This document shows positions 1 to 6,277 of a stretch of 13,049 bases of DNA, one piece after another. Numbering within the stretch: position 1 is the first letter of the stretch; each line of letters begins with the position of its first letter. Location of the stretch: positions 1 through 13,049 of the forward strand of contig JADGQQ010000080.1 in assembly GCA_017881645.1 (NCBI GenBank), given 5' to 3'. Origin of the DNA: Clostridia bacterium (GTDB lineage: Bacteria; Bacillota; Clostridia; Saccharofermentanales; Saccharofermentanaceae). Position numbers and translations under genes: made by a program. The notes beneath the pieces are model-generated. The model was not told the origin of the DNA. It saw nothing but the letters and a program-made list of their open reading frames with translations, and did no database searches.

Positions 1-847
1 CCGGCTGATCCGCGAAGACAAGCTCCAGAAGCTGGATATGAGTCTTCTGCCGAATGTCACGGCCAATATGGATCCGATGTTCAACAGCGTGAAATACGAT
101 CTGGATTCCACCGTCTCCGACTCCGTCATGTCCTATGCCGCTCCCTATATGTTCTGCACCGTCGGTCTCGTCTACGATGCCAATAAAGTAACGATACCTG
201 TCGACTCCACGGATCCGAAAGTCCTGTGGGGGGTTCTTTTCGATGCCCAGTACAAAAATAAAGTGGGCATGTATGACAGCATGCGCGAGTCCGTCGGTGT
301 CGCCCTGAACTACTACGGCTACAGTCTGAATACGACCGATACCGCCCAGCTGGATCAGGCGCAGCAGCTGCTTCTGAATCAGAAAAAAACCATGGCGCCT
401 GCCTATGGAATTGATAATCTGAAAGACAAAATCGCCAGCGGAGAACTCGTCGCTTCTGAAGCGTGGTCCGGCGATCACCAGGTCATCCTCAGCCGCATTG
501 AGGAACTGGGAAATGCTGATAAAATCGATCTGAAATTTGCCCTTCCCAAAGGCTCCAACTGGTCCGTCGATATGATGTGCATTCCAAAGAACGCCAAAAA
601 CGTCGCCGGTGCGCACGCGTTTATCAATTACATGTACGACCCGGATGTTGCTCTGGCGAACTGCGAATACGTCGGTTATTCGACACCGAACACCGTCGCC
701 CGCGCTATGCTCCCCGATGAGGTCAAGAACAACCTGAACTACTATCCGGATGCAGAGACTTTCCAGTCACTCGAGCTTTTCTATACGAATGCCGACATCG
801 AACAGGCCTATTCCGATCTCTGGAATACAGTCAAGGCATCATCCTGA
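1..847 (+). CDS. potD: PotD-like ABC transporter substrate-binding protein, 3' part
   Basis: The reading frame is open from base 2 and ends at TGA 845-847, leaving 281 residues of a protein that usually has about 350, so the signal peptide and first lobe start lie outside the window. The in-frame ATG at 38 is internal: the residues before it (KLQKLD) continue the usual PotD pattern. The family captures spermidine, putrescine or related cationic compounds outside the membrane and hands them to an ABC permease. Family patterns seen are LVYDANKV, WGVLFD, the DSMRE segment, EAWSGD, VDMMCIPKNAKN, AFINYM and VGYSTPN. The Asp of VDMM matches the amine-binding Asp257 of E. coli PotD, but the residues I would align with Asp168, Trp255 and Gln327 differ (Ser, Ser and Tyr), so the ligand may not be spermidine. 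It would normally be the last gene of a potABCD operon upstream; the next gene starts 13 bases later on the same strand. Confidence 0.88.
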   Translation, partial: RLIREDKLQKLDMSLLPNVTANMDPMFNSVKYDLDSTVSDSVMSYAAPYMFCTVGLVYDANKVTIPVDSTDPKVLWGVLFDAQYKNKVGMYDSMRESVGVALNYYGYSLNTTDTAQLDQAQQLLLNQKKTMAPAYGIDNLKDKIASGELVASEAWSGDHQVILSRIEELGNADKIDLKFALPKGSNWSVDMMCIPKNAKNVAGAHAFINYMYDPDVALANCEYVGYSTPNTVARAMLPDEVKNNLNYYPDAETFQSLELFYTNADIEQAYSDLWNTVKASS

Positions 848-860
848 AAGCAGGGTCCTT

Positions 861-1364
861 ATGAAAATCGAACCGCCGGAATTTACGGATCCATATGATG
901 CAGGCCGAAAAGAAATGCCGCTCTTCCGCGTGGTGATTTCCCACCATCCGTCGATGCTGTATCTCTTCTTCTGTGCGATTTTCTTCTGCGCATACTACTT
1001 TGCCGCGAGCAAAATACACTCGGATCCGTATGCGCTGATTCTGCAGTTTTTCCTTGGCGGCTGGGCCCTGTCGCTCCTGAGTTTTCTTTTTGCGTTTCTA
1101 ATGTTCGTTTACAACCGCATCCTCGTTAGTACACAGCGGTTATACGGCATCCGGTTTGCCCTGCTGCACCGGCACTTTTCCCTCTGCCTGACCGATATTA
1201 CATCGGTTACCGTCGCACAGCATTTTTTTGCAGGTCCTCTTCACTATGGGCGGATCCGGATCCGCACGCACGGCATGACGCTGCATTTCCCTTTCGTAAA
1301 AGAACCGGCCGCCGTGAAAGAAGCACTGGATAAAGCCATTCTGCAGGCCGGGCGGTCAAGGTAA
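861..1364 (+). CDS. membrane-anchored bacterial PH-domain protein
   Basis: A 167-residue protein. Residues 31-49 and 58-84 form two hydrophobic membrane segments. Residues 85-160 fit the bacterial PH-like (bPH2/YdbT-type) fold: the opening NRILVSTQRLYGIR, the LTDITSVTVAQ strand-turn, the LHYGRIRIRT strand and a final helix rich in Ala, Lys and Glu. The function of such proteins is not established. The frame is open further upstream to 750, but that stretch overlaps potD; ATG 861, 13 bases after the potD stop, is the natural start, although its ribosome site (AGGG near 852) is weak, suggesting translational coupling. It is probably cotranscribed with potD and ends at the terminator at 1428-1461. 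Any link to polyamine uptake is only positional. Confidence 0.75.
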   Translation: MKIEPPEFTDPYDAGRKEMPLFRVVISHHPSMLYLFFCAIFFCAYYFAASKIHSDPYALILQFFLGGWALSLLSFLFAFLMFVYNRILVSTQRLYGIRFALLHRHFSLCLTDITSVTVAQHFFAGPLHYGRIRIRTHGMTLHFPFVKEPAAVKEALDKAILQAGRSR

Positions 1365-1427
1365 CGCCCTTAATGAACGGCATATTTTTGCCGGTCTCCA
1401 TCGGAAGGAAAATATGCAAACGAACAG

Positions 1428-1461
1428 AAAAAAGTCCTGCCGGAAATCCGGCAGGACTTTT
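1428..1461. terminator. bidirectional rho-independent terminator between converging genes
   Basis: The sequence 1434-1443 (GTCCTGCCGG) pairs perfectly with 1448-1457 across a four-base loop, and flanking A and T bases extend the stem to 14 pairs. On the minus strand the hairpin is followed by six T residues, so it ends the tuf transcript. On the plus strand it is followed by TTTTGT, so it can also stop the PH-domain transcript. Confidence 0.93.
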
Positions 1462-1499
1462 GTACTTGAGATATCAGCGGCACTTAAGCCAATGAGAGA

Positions 1500-2702
1500 T
1501 TACTCAATAATTGTAGATACGGTTCCGGCACCAACAGTACGGCCACCCTCACGGATAGCGAACTTGAGACCCGTCTCCATAGCAATGGTTGTGATCAGTT
1601 CAACAGTGATGGTGATGTGGTCACCGGGCATACACATTTCTGTGCCTTCCGGAAGGTGAGCAACACCGGTAACGTCTGTTGTACGGAAGTAGAACTGAGG
1701 ACGGTAGCCATTGAAGAAAGGCTTGTGACGTCCGCCTTCTGCCTGTGTCAGTACATAGACCTGACCTGTGAACTTGGAATGAGGTGTGATGGAACCCGGC
1801 TTGGCAATAACCTGGCCGCGCTCTACCTGCTTACGGTCTACACCGCGAAGGAGCAGTCCGATGTTGTCTCCGGCCTGTGCCTGATCAAGGAGCTTTCTGA
1901 ACATTTCAACACCGGTAACAACCGTTGCCTTGGGTTCTTCCTGCAGTCCGATGATCTGAGCGGCGTCGCCGACCTTGATGATTCCGCGCTCGAGACGGCC
2001 CGTTGCAACTGTACCACGGCCTGTGATGGTGAAAACATCTTCAACAGGCATAAGGAACGGCTTGTCAATCGGACGTGCGGGAGTCGGGATAAAGGTGTCA
2101 ACAGCTTCGAGCAGTTCGTTAATGCACTTGTATTCAGGTGCATTCGGATCTGTTGAAGTGGATTCAAGAGCATCCAGAGCGGAACCTCTGATGATCGGCG
2201 TATCATCGCCGGGGAACTCGTACTGATTGAGAAGGTCACGAATGTCCATCTCAACAAGCTCAAGGAGTTCTTCGTCATCAACCTGATCGCATTTGTTCAT
2301 GAAAACAACGATCGAGGGAACGCCTACCTGGCAGGCAAGCAGGATGTGCTCGCGTGTCTGAGGCATCGGGCCGTCTGCAGCTGAAACGACGAGGATAGCT
2401 CCGTCCATCTGAGCAGCACCGGTGATCATGTTCTTAATATAGTCAGCGTGGCCGGGGCAGTCAACGTGCGCATAGTGACGAGCTGTTGTCTCATACTCTA
2501 CGTGTGCAGTGTTGATCGTGATACCACGGGCTCTCTCTTCAGGAGCACTGTCAATGCTGCCGTAATCCTTATACTTTGCCTTACCTGTCATCGCGAGCAC
2601 CTTCGTGATCGCTGCTGTAAGGGATGTCTTGCCGTGATCAACGTGACCAATGGTCCCGATGTTGACGTGCGGCTTGTTTCTTTCAAATTTTGCCTTTCCC
2701 AT
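1500..2702 (-). CDS. tuf: elongation factor Tu
   Basis: A 400-residue translation GTPase, close to the usual 395-400, that brings aminoacyl-tRNA to the ribosomal A site. All GTP-binding motifs are present: GHVDHGKT at residues 19-26, RGITI at 59-63, DCPGH at 81-85, NKCD at 136-139 and SAL at 174-176. Domains 2 and 3 follow, with the conserved GRGTVATGR, KPFFNGYRPQFYFRTTDVTG and final GGRTVGAGTVS patterns. The start is ATG 2702, preceded by AAAGGAGG at 2712-2719. It is the last gene of the str operon, 139 bases after fusA, with candidate promoters of its own in that gap and the strong terminator at 1428-1461 downstream. Gln124, a residue often altered in kirromycin resistance, is aligned with Gln125 here (ACQVG), so nothing suggests elfamycin resistance. 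Confidence 0.99.
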   Translation of the reverse strand: MGKAKFERNKPHVNIGTIGHVDHGKTSLTAAITKVLAMTGKAKYKDYGSIDSAPEERARGITINTAHVEYETTARHYAHVDCPGHADYIKNMITGAAQMDGAILVVSAADGPMPQTREHILLACQVGVPSIVVFMNKCDQVDDEELLELVEMDIRDLLNQYEFPGDDTPIIRGSALDALESTSTDPNAPEYKCINELLEAVDTFIPTPARPIDKPFLMPVEDVFTITGRGTVATGRLERGIIKVGDAAQIIGLQEEPKATVVTGVEMFRKLLDQAQAGDNIGLLLRGVDRKQVERGQVIAKPGSITPHSKFTGQVYVLTQAEGGRHKPFFNGYRPQFYFRTTDVTGVAHLPEGTEMCMPGDHITITVELITTIAMETGLKFAIREGGRTVGAGTVSTIIE

Positions 2703-2729
2703 TTGTTATTTCCTCCTTTGTCAGCACTC

Positions 2730-2803
2730 ATTTGCTGATATATAGCATATTGTTCTTTTCCGTTCAAACGTCAGATGCATCTATTTTACTATATTTGCTG
2801 ATA
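2730..2803. repeat. 11-bp direct repeat in the fusA-tuf gap
   Basis: ATTTGCTGATA occurs at 2730-2740 and again at 2793-2803, start to start 63 bp apart. The first copy touches the -10 and start region of the nearer candidate tuf promoter; the second lies in the spacer of the farther one. On the minus strand the first copy also forms one arm of a small hairpin (2721-2726 with 2733-2738) next to the tuf ribosome site. The repetition is seen directly; a role as an operator is inference. Confidence 0.6.
2739..2767 (-). promoter_or_regulatory. candidate tuf promoter, proximal (P2)
   Basis: On the minus strand TTGAAC (2767-2762) and TATATA (2744-2739) are separated by 17 bp, each matching four of six consensus bases. 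The start point would fall about 30 bases before the tuf ATG. An independent tuf promoter would be consistent with EF-Tu being needed in excess over EF-G. Confidence 0.45.
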
Positions 2804-2810
2804 ATCGCAA
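2783..2810 (-). promoter_or_regulatory. candidate tuf promoter, distal (P1)
   Basis: On the minus strand TTGCGA (2810-2805) and TAAAAT (2788-2783) are separated by 16 bp. It lies between fusA and tuf, so it could add transcripts carrying tuf alone. A 10-bp palindrome, AGATGCATCT at 2773-2782, sits where transcription would begin. Confidence 0.45.
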
Positions 2811-2841
2811 GATGCAACCGGACGGATTGGATATGCGGTTT

Positions 2842-4908
2842 TTACTTCTTCAGGATCGATTCCATAATGCTCTTCGGCATCTCAGCGAAGTGGCTGATCT
2901 GCATAACAAATGTTCCTCGTCCCTGTGTGGATGATCGCAGAGCGGTTGCATAACCGAACATGTTGGAGAGCGGAACTTCACCCTGAATGGACTGGGTTCC
3001 GTTTCTTGCTTCGATACCTTTGATGAGTCCGCGGCGGGAATTGATTCCGCCGATGACGTCTCCCATGTAATCATCAGGAACATCGATATCAACACGCATG
3101 ATCGGTTCCAACAGACAAGGATCTGCTTTCTTCATGCCTTCTTTGAAGCCCATGGAACCGGCGATCTTAAAGGCCATTTCGGATGAGTCAACATCATGAT
3201 AGGAACCGTCGACGACGGTGACCTTGATGTCAACAACCGGATACCCTCCAAGAATTCCGCTGGCCATAGCTTCCTGTACGCCTGCATCGATCGGATTGAT
3301 GAATTCCTTCGGAATCGTTCCGCCGACCGTTGCATTGACAAATGAATAGCCTGTGCCGGGTTCCTGAGGTTCAAGCTCAAGGATACAGTGTCCGTACTGA
3401 CCGTGACCGCCGGACTGACGTACAAAACGTCCTTCCGCACGAACGGGCTTACGGATCGTCTCCTTGTATGCTACCTGCGGAGCTCCAACGTTGGCTTCCA
3501 CTTTGAATTCGCGGAACAGACGGTCAACGATGATGTCGAGATGGAGTTCACCCATGCCGGCAATGATCGTCTGCCCTGTATCATGATCCGTAAATGTGCG
3601 GAAAGTCGGATCTTCTTCTGCAAGTTTCTGCAGAGCGGCGATCATCTTTTCCTGAGAAGCTCTGGACTTAGGCTCAATGGCAACCTCAATAACAGGCTCC
3701 GGGAAATTCATCGATTCAAGTATGATCGGATGTTTCTCATCGCAGAGCGTGTCGCCTGTGGTTGTGTCCTTGAGGCCTACGGCAGCGGCAATATCTCCCG
3801 AATACACTTTGCCGATCTCCTCGCGGTGATTGGCATGCATCTGGAGTATACGACCGATACGTTCCTTTTTCTTCTTTGTGGCGTTCATTACGTAGGATCC
3901 TGCATCCAGTGTACCGGAGTACACACGGAAGAAGCAGAGCTTGCCTACGAAAGGATCTGTCATGATTTTGAATGCGAGTGCGGCAAAAGGCTTCGAATCG
4001 TCTGAAGGACGGGGTTCTTCCTCTTCCGTGTCCGGATTAATGCCCATGATGGCCTTGATATCCATCGGAGAAGGCATGTAGTCGATAACTGCGTCAAGCA
4101 GCATCTGTACGCCCTTGTTCTTGTAGGCAGATCCGCAGATGACCGGTGTAATCTTGCACGCAAGAACTGCTCTTCGCAGAGCTGCCTTGAGTTCAGGCAC
4201 ATCGATTGTCTCGCCCTCGAGGAACTTCATTGTGAGTTCCTCATCGGTCTCCGCAATGATCTCGACCATGATTTCTCTGTACTTCTCGGCAAGTTCCAGC
4301 ATTTCTGCCGGAATTTCCGTTTCCTGATATACAGAGCCGTCATCGTTGAGGTACACTTCGGCTTTCATGGTCATAAGATCAATGATGCCCGTGAAAGTGT
4401 CTTCTGCACCGATCGGAATCTGAAGGGCCATCGCATTGGTCTTAAGACGGTCCTTCATCATATTCACAGATCGGAAAAAGTCAGCACCCATGATGTCCAT
4501 CTTGTTGACAAAAGCCATGCGGGGAACACCATAGCGGTCCGCCTGTCTCCAGACAGTTTCCGTCTGTGGCTCAACGCCGCCTTTTGCAGAGAGCAATGTG
4601 ACAGCTCCATCCAGAACGCGCAGTGAGCGCTCAACTTCGACAGTGAAATCAACATGGCCGGGCGTATCAATGATATTGATACGGTGGTCCTTCCATTCTG
4701 CGGTGGTCGCAGCCGAAGTAATCGTGATTCCACGCTCCTGCTCCTGCTCCATCCAGTCCATGGTTGCAGCACCTTCATGTACTTCACCGATTTTTCTAAT
4801 CTTTCCGGTGTAGTACAGAATGCGCTCCGTACATGTCGTTTTTCCGGCGTCAATGTGAGCCATGATGCCGATATTTCTTGTATTTTCCAAAGAGAAGTCT
4901 CTGGCCAT
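2842..4908 (-). CDS. fusA: elongation factor G
   Basis: A 688-residue ribosomal translocase GTPase of normal length for the family. The G domain motifs are AHIDAGKT at residues 17-24, ERGITI at 58-63, DTPGH at 81-85 and NKMD at 135-138. Later domains carry the familiar GMGELHLDI and RQSGGHGQYGH stretches and the C-terminal GYATALRSSTQGRGTF segment. The start is ATG 4908 with AAGGAG about 12 bases upstream. It follows rpsG by 27 bases and is clearly in the same operon. I see no obvious terminator hairpin after its stop, so read-through into tuf is expected. Confidence 0.99.
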   Translation of the reverse strand: MARDFSLENTRNIGIMAHIDAGKTTCTERILYYTGKIRKIGEVHEGAATMDWMEQEQERGITITSAATTAEWKDHRINIIDTPGHVDFTVEVERSLRVLDGAVTLLSAKGGVEPQTETVWRQADRYGVPRMAFVNKMDIMGADFFRSVNMMKDRLKTNAMALQIPIGAEDTFTGIIDLMTMKAEVYLNDDGSVYQETEIPAEMLELAEKYREIMVEIIAETDEELTMKFLEGETIDVPELKAALRRAVLACKITPVICGSAYKNKGVQMLLDAVIDYMPSPMDIKAIMGINPDTEEEEPRPSDDSKPFAALAFKIMTDPFVGKLCFFRVYSGTLDAGSYVMNATKKKKERIGRILQMHANHREEIGKVYSGDIAAAVGLKDTTTGDTLCDEKHPIILESMNFPEPVIEVAIEPKSRASQEKMIAALQKLAEEDPTFRTFTDHDTGQTIIAGMGELHLDIIVDRLFREFKVEANVGAPQVAYKETIRKPVRAEGRFVRQSGGHGQYGHCILELEPQEPGTGYSFVNATVGGTIPKEFINPIDAGVQEAMASGILGGYPVVDIKVTVVDGSYHDVDSSEMAFKIAGSMGFKEGMKKADPCLLEPIMRVDIDVPDDYMGDVIGGINSRRGLIKGIEARNGTQSIQGEVPLSNMFGYATALRSSTQGRGTFVMQISHFAEMPKSIMESILKK

Positions 4909-4935
4909 GGTTTCAATTGCTCCTTATTCTGATGG

Positions 4936-5406
4936 TTACCATCTGTAATGAGCGAAAGCTCTGTTAGCATCCGCCATCTTGTGTATGTCTTCTTTTTTCT
5001 TGAATGCGCCGCCCGCATTGTTGGATGCGTCGATCAGCTCGCCGGCGAGACGCTCCTTCATGGTGCGTTCGCTGCGCTTCTTGGCAGTAGCTACCAACCA
5101 GCGCAGACCGAGTGTCTGACGTCTTGCAGGACGAACTTCGATCGGAACCTGATAGTTCGCACCTCCGACACGTCTTGCCTTAACCTCGAGGACCGGCATA
5201 ACATTCTCCAGGGCCTGCGTGAAAACTTCAAGCGGCTCCTTGCCTGTACGCGTCTTGATTAATTCAAAAGCGTCATAGCAGATTTTTTGTGCAACACCCT
5301 TCTTGCCGTCCTGCATGATGTTGTTGATGAGTTTGGTCACCTTTACATCATTGTACAACGGATCCGGAAGCACTTCTCTAACTGGGACATTGCCTTTTCT
5401 TGGCAC
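4936..5406 (-). CDS. rpsG: 30S ribosomal protein S7
   Basis: A 156-residue protein, the usual S7 length, which nucleates assembly of the 30S head by binding the 3' domain of 16S rRNA and lines the E site. It begins MPRKGNVPVREVLPDP and contains KLINNIMQDGKKG, the QALENVMPVLEVKARRVGGANYQ region (split over residues near 65-87) and ends AFAHYRW, all typical. The start codon is GTG at 5406-5404, preceded by AAAGGAGGG at 5422-5414. It is separated from rpsL by an unusually long 185-base gap and from fusA by 27 bases. In E. coli, S7 represses its own operon by binding the rpsL-rpsG gap; whether that holds here is not shown. Confidence 0.98.
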   Translation of the reverse strand: MPRKGNVPVREVLPDPLYNDVKVTKLINNIMQDGKKGVAQKICYDAFELIKTRTGKEPLEVFTQALENVMPVLEVKARRVGGANYQVPIEVRPARRQTLGLRWLVATAKKRSERTMKERLAGELIDASNNAGGAFKKKEDIHKMADANRAFAHYRW

Positions 5407-5430
5407 TTGTCTTCCCTCCTTTCATGATCA

Positions 5431-5451
5431 TCAGATTTCTATCTGAAATCA
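5431..5451 (-). promoter_or_regulatory. hairpins just upstream of the rpsG ribosome site
   Basis: Two overlapping, mutually exclusive six-base-pair stems are possible here: TCAGAT (5431-5436) with ATCTGA (5441-5446), or GATTTC (5434-5439) with GAAATC (5445-5450). They lie about nine bases before the rpsG Shine-Dalgarno sequence, in the long rpsL-rpsG gap. A control site for S7 synthesis is possible but unproven. Confidence 0.35.
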
Positions 5452-5591
5452 CAGGTACTCACGTATTCTTTTGGACCGTGTCAGAGCCAGCAGCAATGTC
5501 CTTCGAGACCGGCAGCATCCCTCCTGACGGAGTTCTGCAGACCTTCTATATTGACAGTGTACTGATCACTTATCTGTCCAACCACGGAAAA

Positions 5592-6026
5592 TTATTTCTT
5601 GCTTTTGACCTTACCGGCCTTCGGCTTCTTAGCACCGTATTTGGAACGGCTCTGAAGACGATTGGCTACACCGGCTGTATCAAGGGTTCCTCTGACGATG
5701 TGATAGCGCACACCGGGAAGATCCTTAACACGTCCGCCTCTGATCAGAACAACGGAGTGTTCCTGCAAGTTGTGTCCAATTCCCGGAATGTAAGCCGTAA
5801 CTTCAAAGCTGTTTGTCAGTCGTACTCTGGCAACTTTACGAAGGGCCGAGTTAGGCTTCTTCGGGGTTACCGTCTTGACAACCGTACACACTCCACGCTT
5901 CTGCGGAGAAGAAATATCTGTCTGCTTCTTGTGCAGTGTGTTTATTCCGCTCTGCAGTGCCGGAGCCGTTGACTTGTAAGTCTTGGATGCTCTTCCGGAT
6001 TTGACCAATTGGTTGAACGTAGGCAT
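5592..6026 (-). CDS. rpsL: 30S ribosomal protein S12
   Basis: A 144-residue decoding-centre protein, slightly longer than the usual 137-140 because of a lysine-rich tail. It starts MPTFNQLVKSGR and carries SSPQKRGVCT, TPKKPNSALRK at residues 54-64 and RVKDLPGVRYH at 99-109. The lysines where streptomycin-resistance changes occur (Lys57 and Lys101 here) are wild type. The frame extends six codons further to an ATG at 6044, but those codons (MKGGVL) are the ribosome binding site itself, so ATG 6026 is the start. It is the first gene of the str operon and is read from the promoter at 6149-6177. No rpoC or L7Ae-like gene precedes it. Confidence 0.98.
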   Translation of the reverse strand: MPTFNQLVKSGRASKTYKSTAPALQSGINTLHKKQTDISSPQKRGVCTVVKTVTPKKPNSALRKVARVRLTNSFEVTAYIPGIGHNLQEHSVVLIRGGRVKDLPGVRYHIVRGTLDTAGVANRLQSRSKYGAKKPKAGKVKSKK

Positions 6027-6031
6027 CAATA

Positions 6032-6041
6032 CACCTCCTTT
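6032..6041 (-). promoter_or_regulatory. ribosome binding site that fixes the rpsL start
   Basis: The minus strand reads AAAGGAGGTG here, a near-perfect match to the anti-Shine-Dalgarno sequence, five bases before ATG 6026. Because it lies inside the longer frame from 6044, it argues for the downstream start. Confidence 0.9.
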
Positions 6042-6080
6042 CATTTATAATGTGTCTCCTGGTTCCGAAACAGTGTTCTC

Positions 6081-6117
6081 TGCGTTGCATCGAATGATGA
6101 ACAAAGATGCGCACGCA
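6081..6117 (-). promoter_or_regulatory. hairpin in the str operon leader
   Basis: Bases 6087-6091 pair with 6106-6110 (GCATC/GATGC) and 6081-6085 pair with 6113-6117 (TGCGT/ACGCA), giving two five-pair stems with a small internal loop and a 14-base apical loop. On the minus strand it follows a run of seven T residues (6123-6117). It could be a leader structure for the ribosomal protein operon; no known riboswitch class is recognised. Confidence 0.4.
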
Positions 6118-6148
6118 AAAAAATCCCCTTCCAGACCTCGGGCAATTT

Positions 6149-6177
6149 AGTATATCATCGACTTGGCGGTCTGTAAA
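6149..6177 (-). promoter_or_regulatory. str operon promoter
   Basis: On the minus strand TTTACA (6177-6172) and TATACT (6154-6149) are separated by exactly 17 bp, each matching five of six sigma-A consensus bases. Transcription would start near 6142 and leave a leader of about 116 bases before rpsL. A six-base inverted repeat (6132-6137 and 6168-6173) flanks the -10 element. Confidence 0.82.
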
Positions 6178-6218
6178 CGTACATCGTGAGTTTTTTTATG
6201 GTGTTTTTGACGAAAACA

Positions 6219-6251
6219 AATGCAGAAACGGCCGGAAACCGCTTCTGCATT
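6219..6251 (-). terminator. rho-independent terminator after the hemolysin III gene
   Basis: Bases 6219-6227 pair with 6243-6251 (nine pairs), then after one mismatch 6229-6231 pair with 6239-6241, leaving a seven-base loop. On the minus strand the hairpin is followed by TTTGTTTTCG. It separates the hemolysin III gene from the str promoter. Confidence 0.8.
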
Positions 6252-6277
6252 CACTCAGACATTCAATTGGGAAGCCG

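Noticed and set aside
750..860. Upstream extension of the PH-domain frame into potD
   Set aside because: It overlaps the well-supported C-terminus of PotD in another frame.
1381..1416. Inverted repeat CATATTTT/AAAATATG before the main terminator
   Set aside because: It is AT-rich with an uneven internal loop and no T-tract after it; the strong hairpin at 1428-1461 explains termination.
2809..2841. Possible terminator after fusA (AACCG/CGGTT)
   Set aside because: The stem is only five pairs with a 15-base loop and no T-run on the minus strand.
3388..4005. 205-codon plus-strand open frame across fusA
   Set aside because: It is antisense to a highly conserved EF-G region and shows no family pattern or ribosome site.
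5459..5518. 19-codon minus-strand open frame in the rpsL-rpsG gap, preceded by AGGAGG
   Set aside because: The AGGAGG is only one base from the ATG, too close for normal initiation, and the peptide has no recognisable character.
6117..6142. Attenuator-like CCC...GGGG followed by seven T residues in the str leader
   Set aside because: Only three or four base pairs could form, too weak for a terminator.
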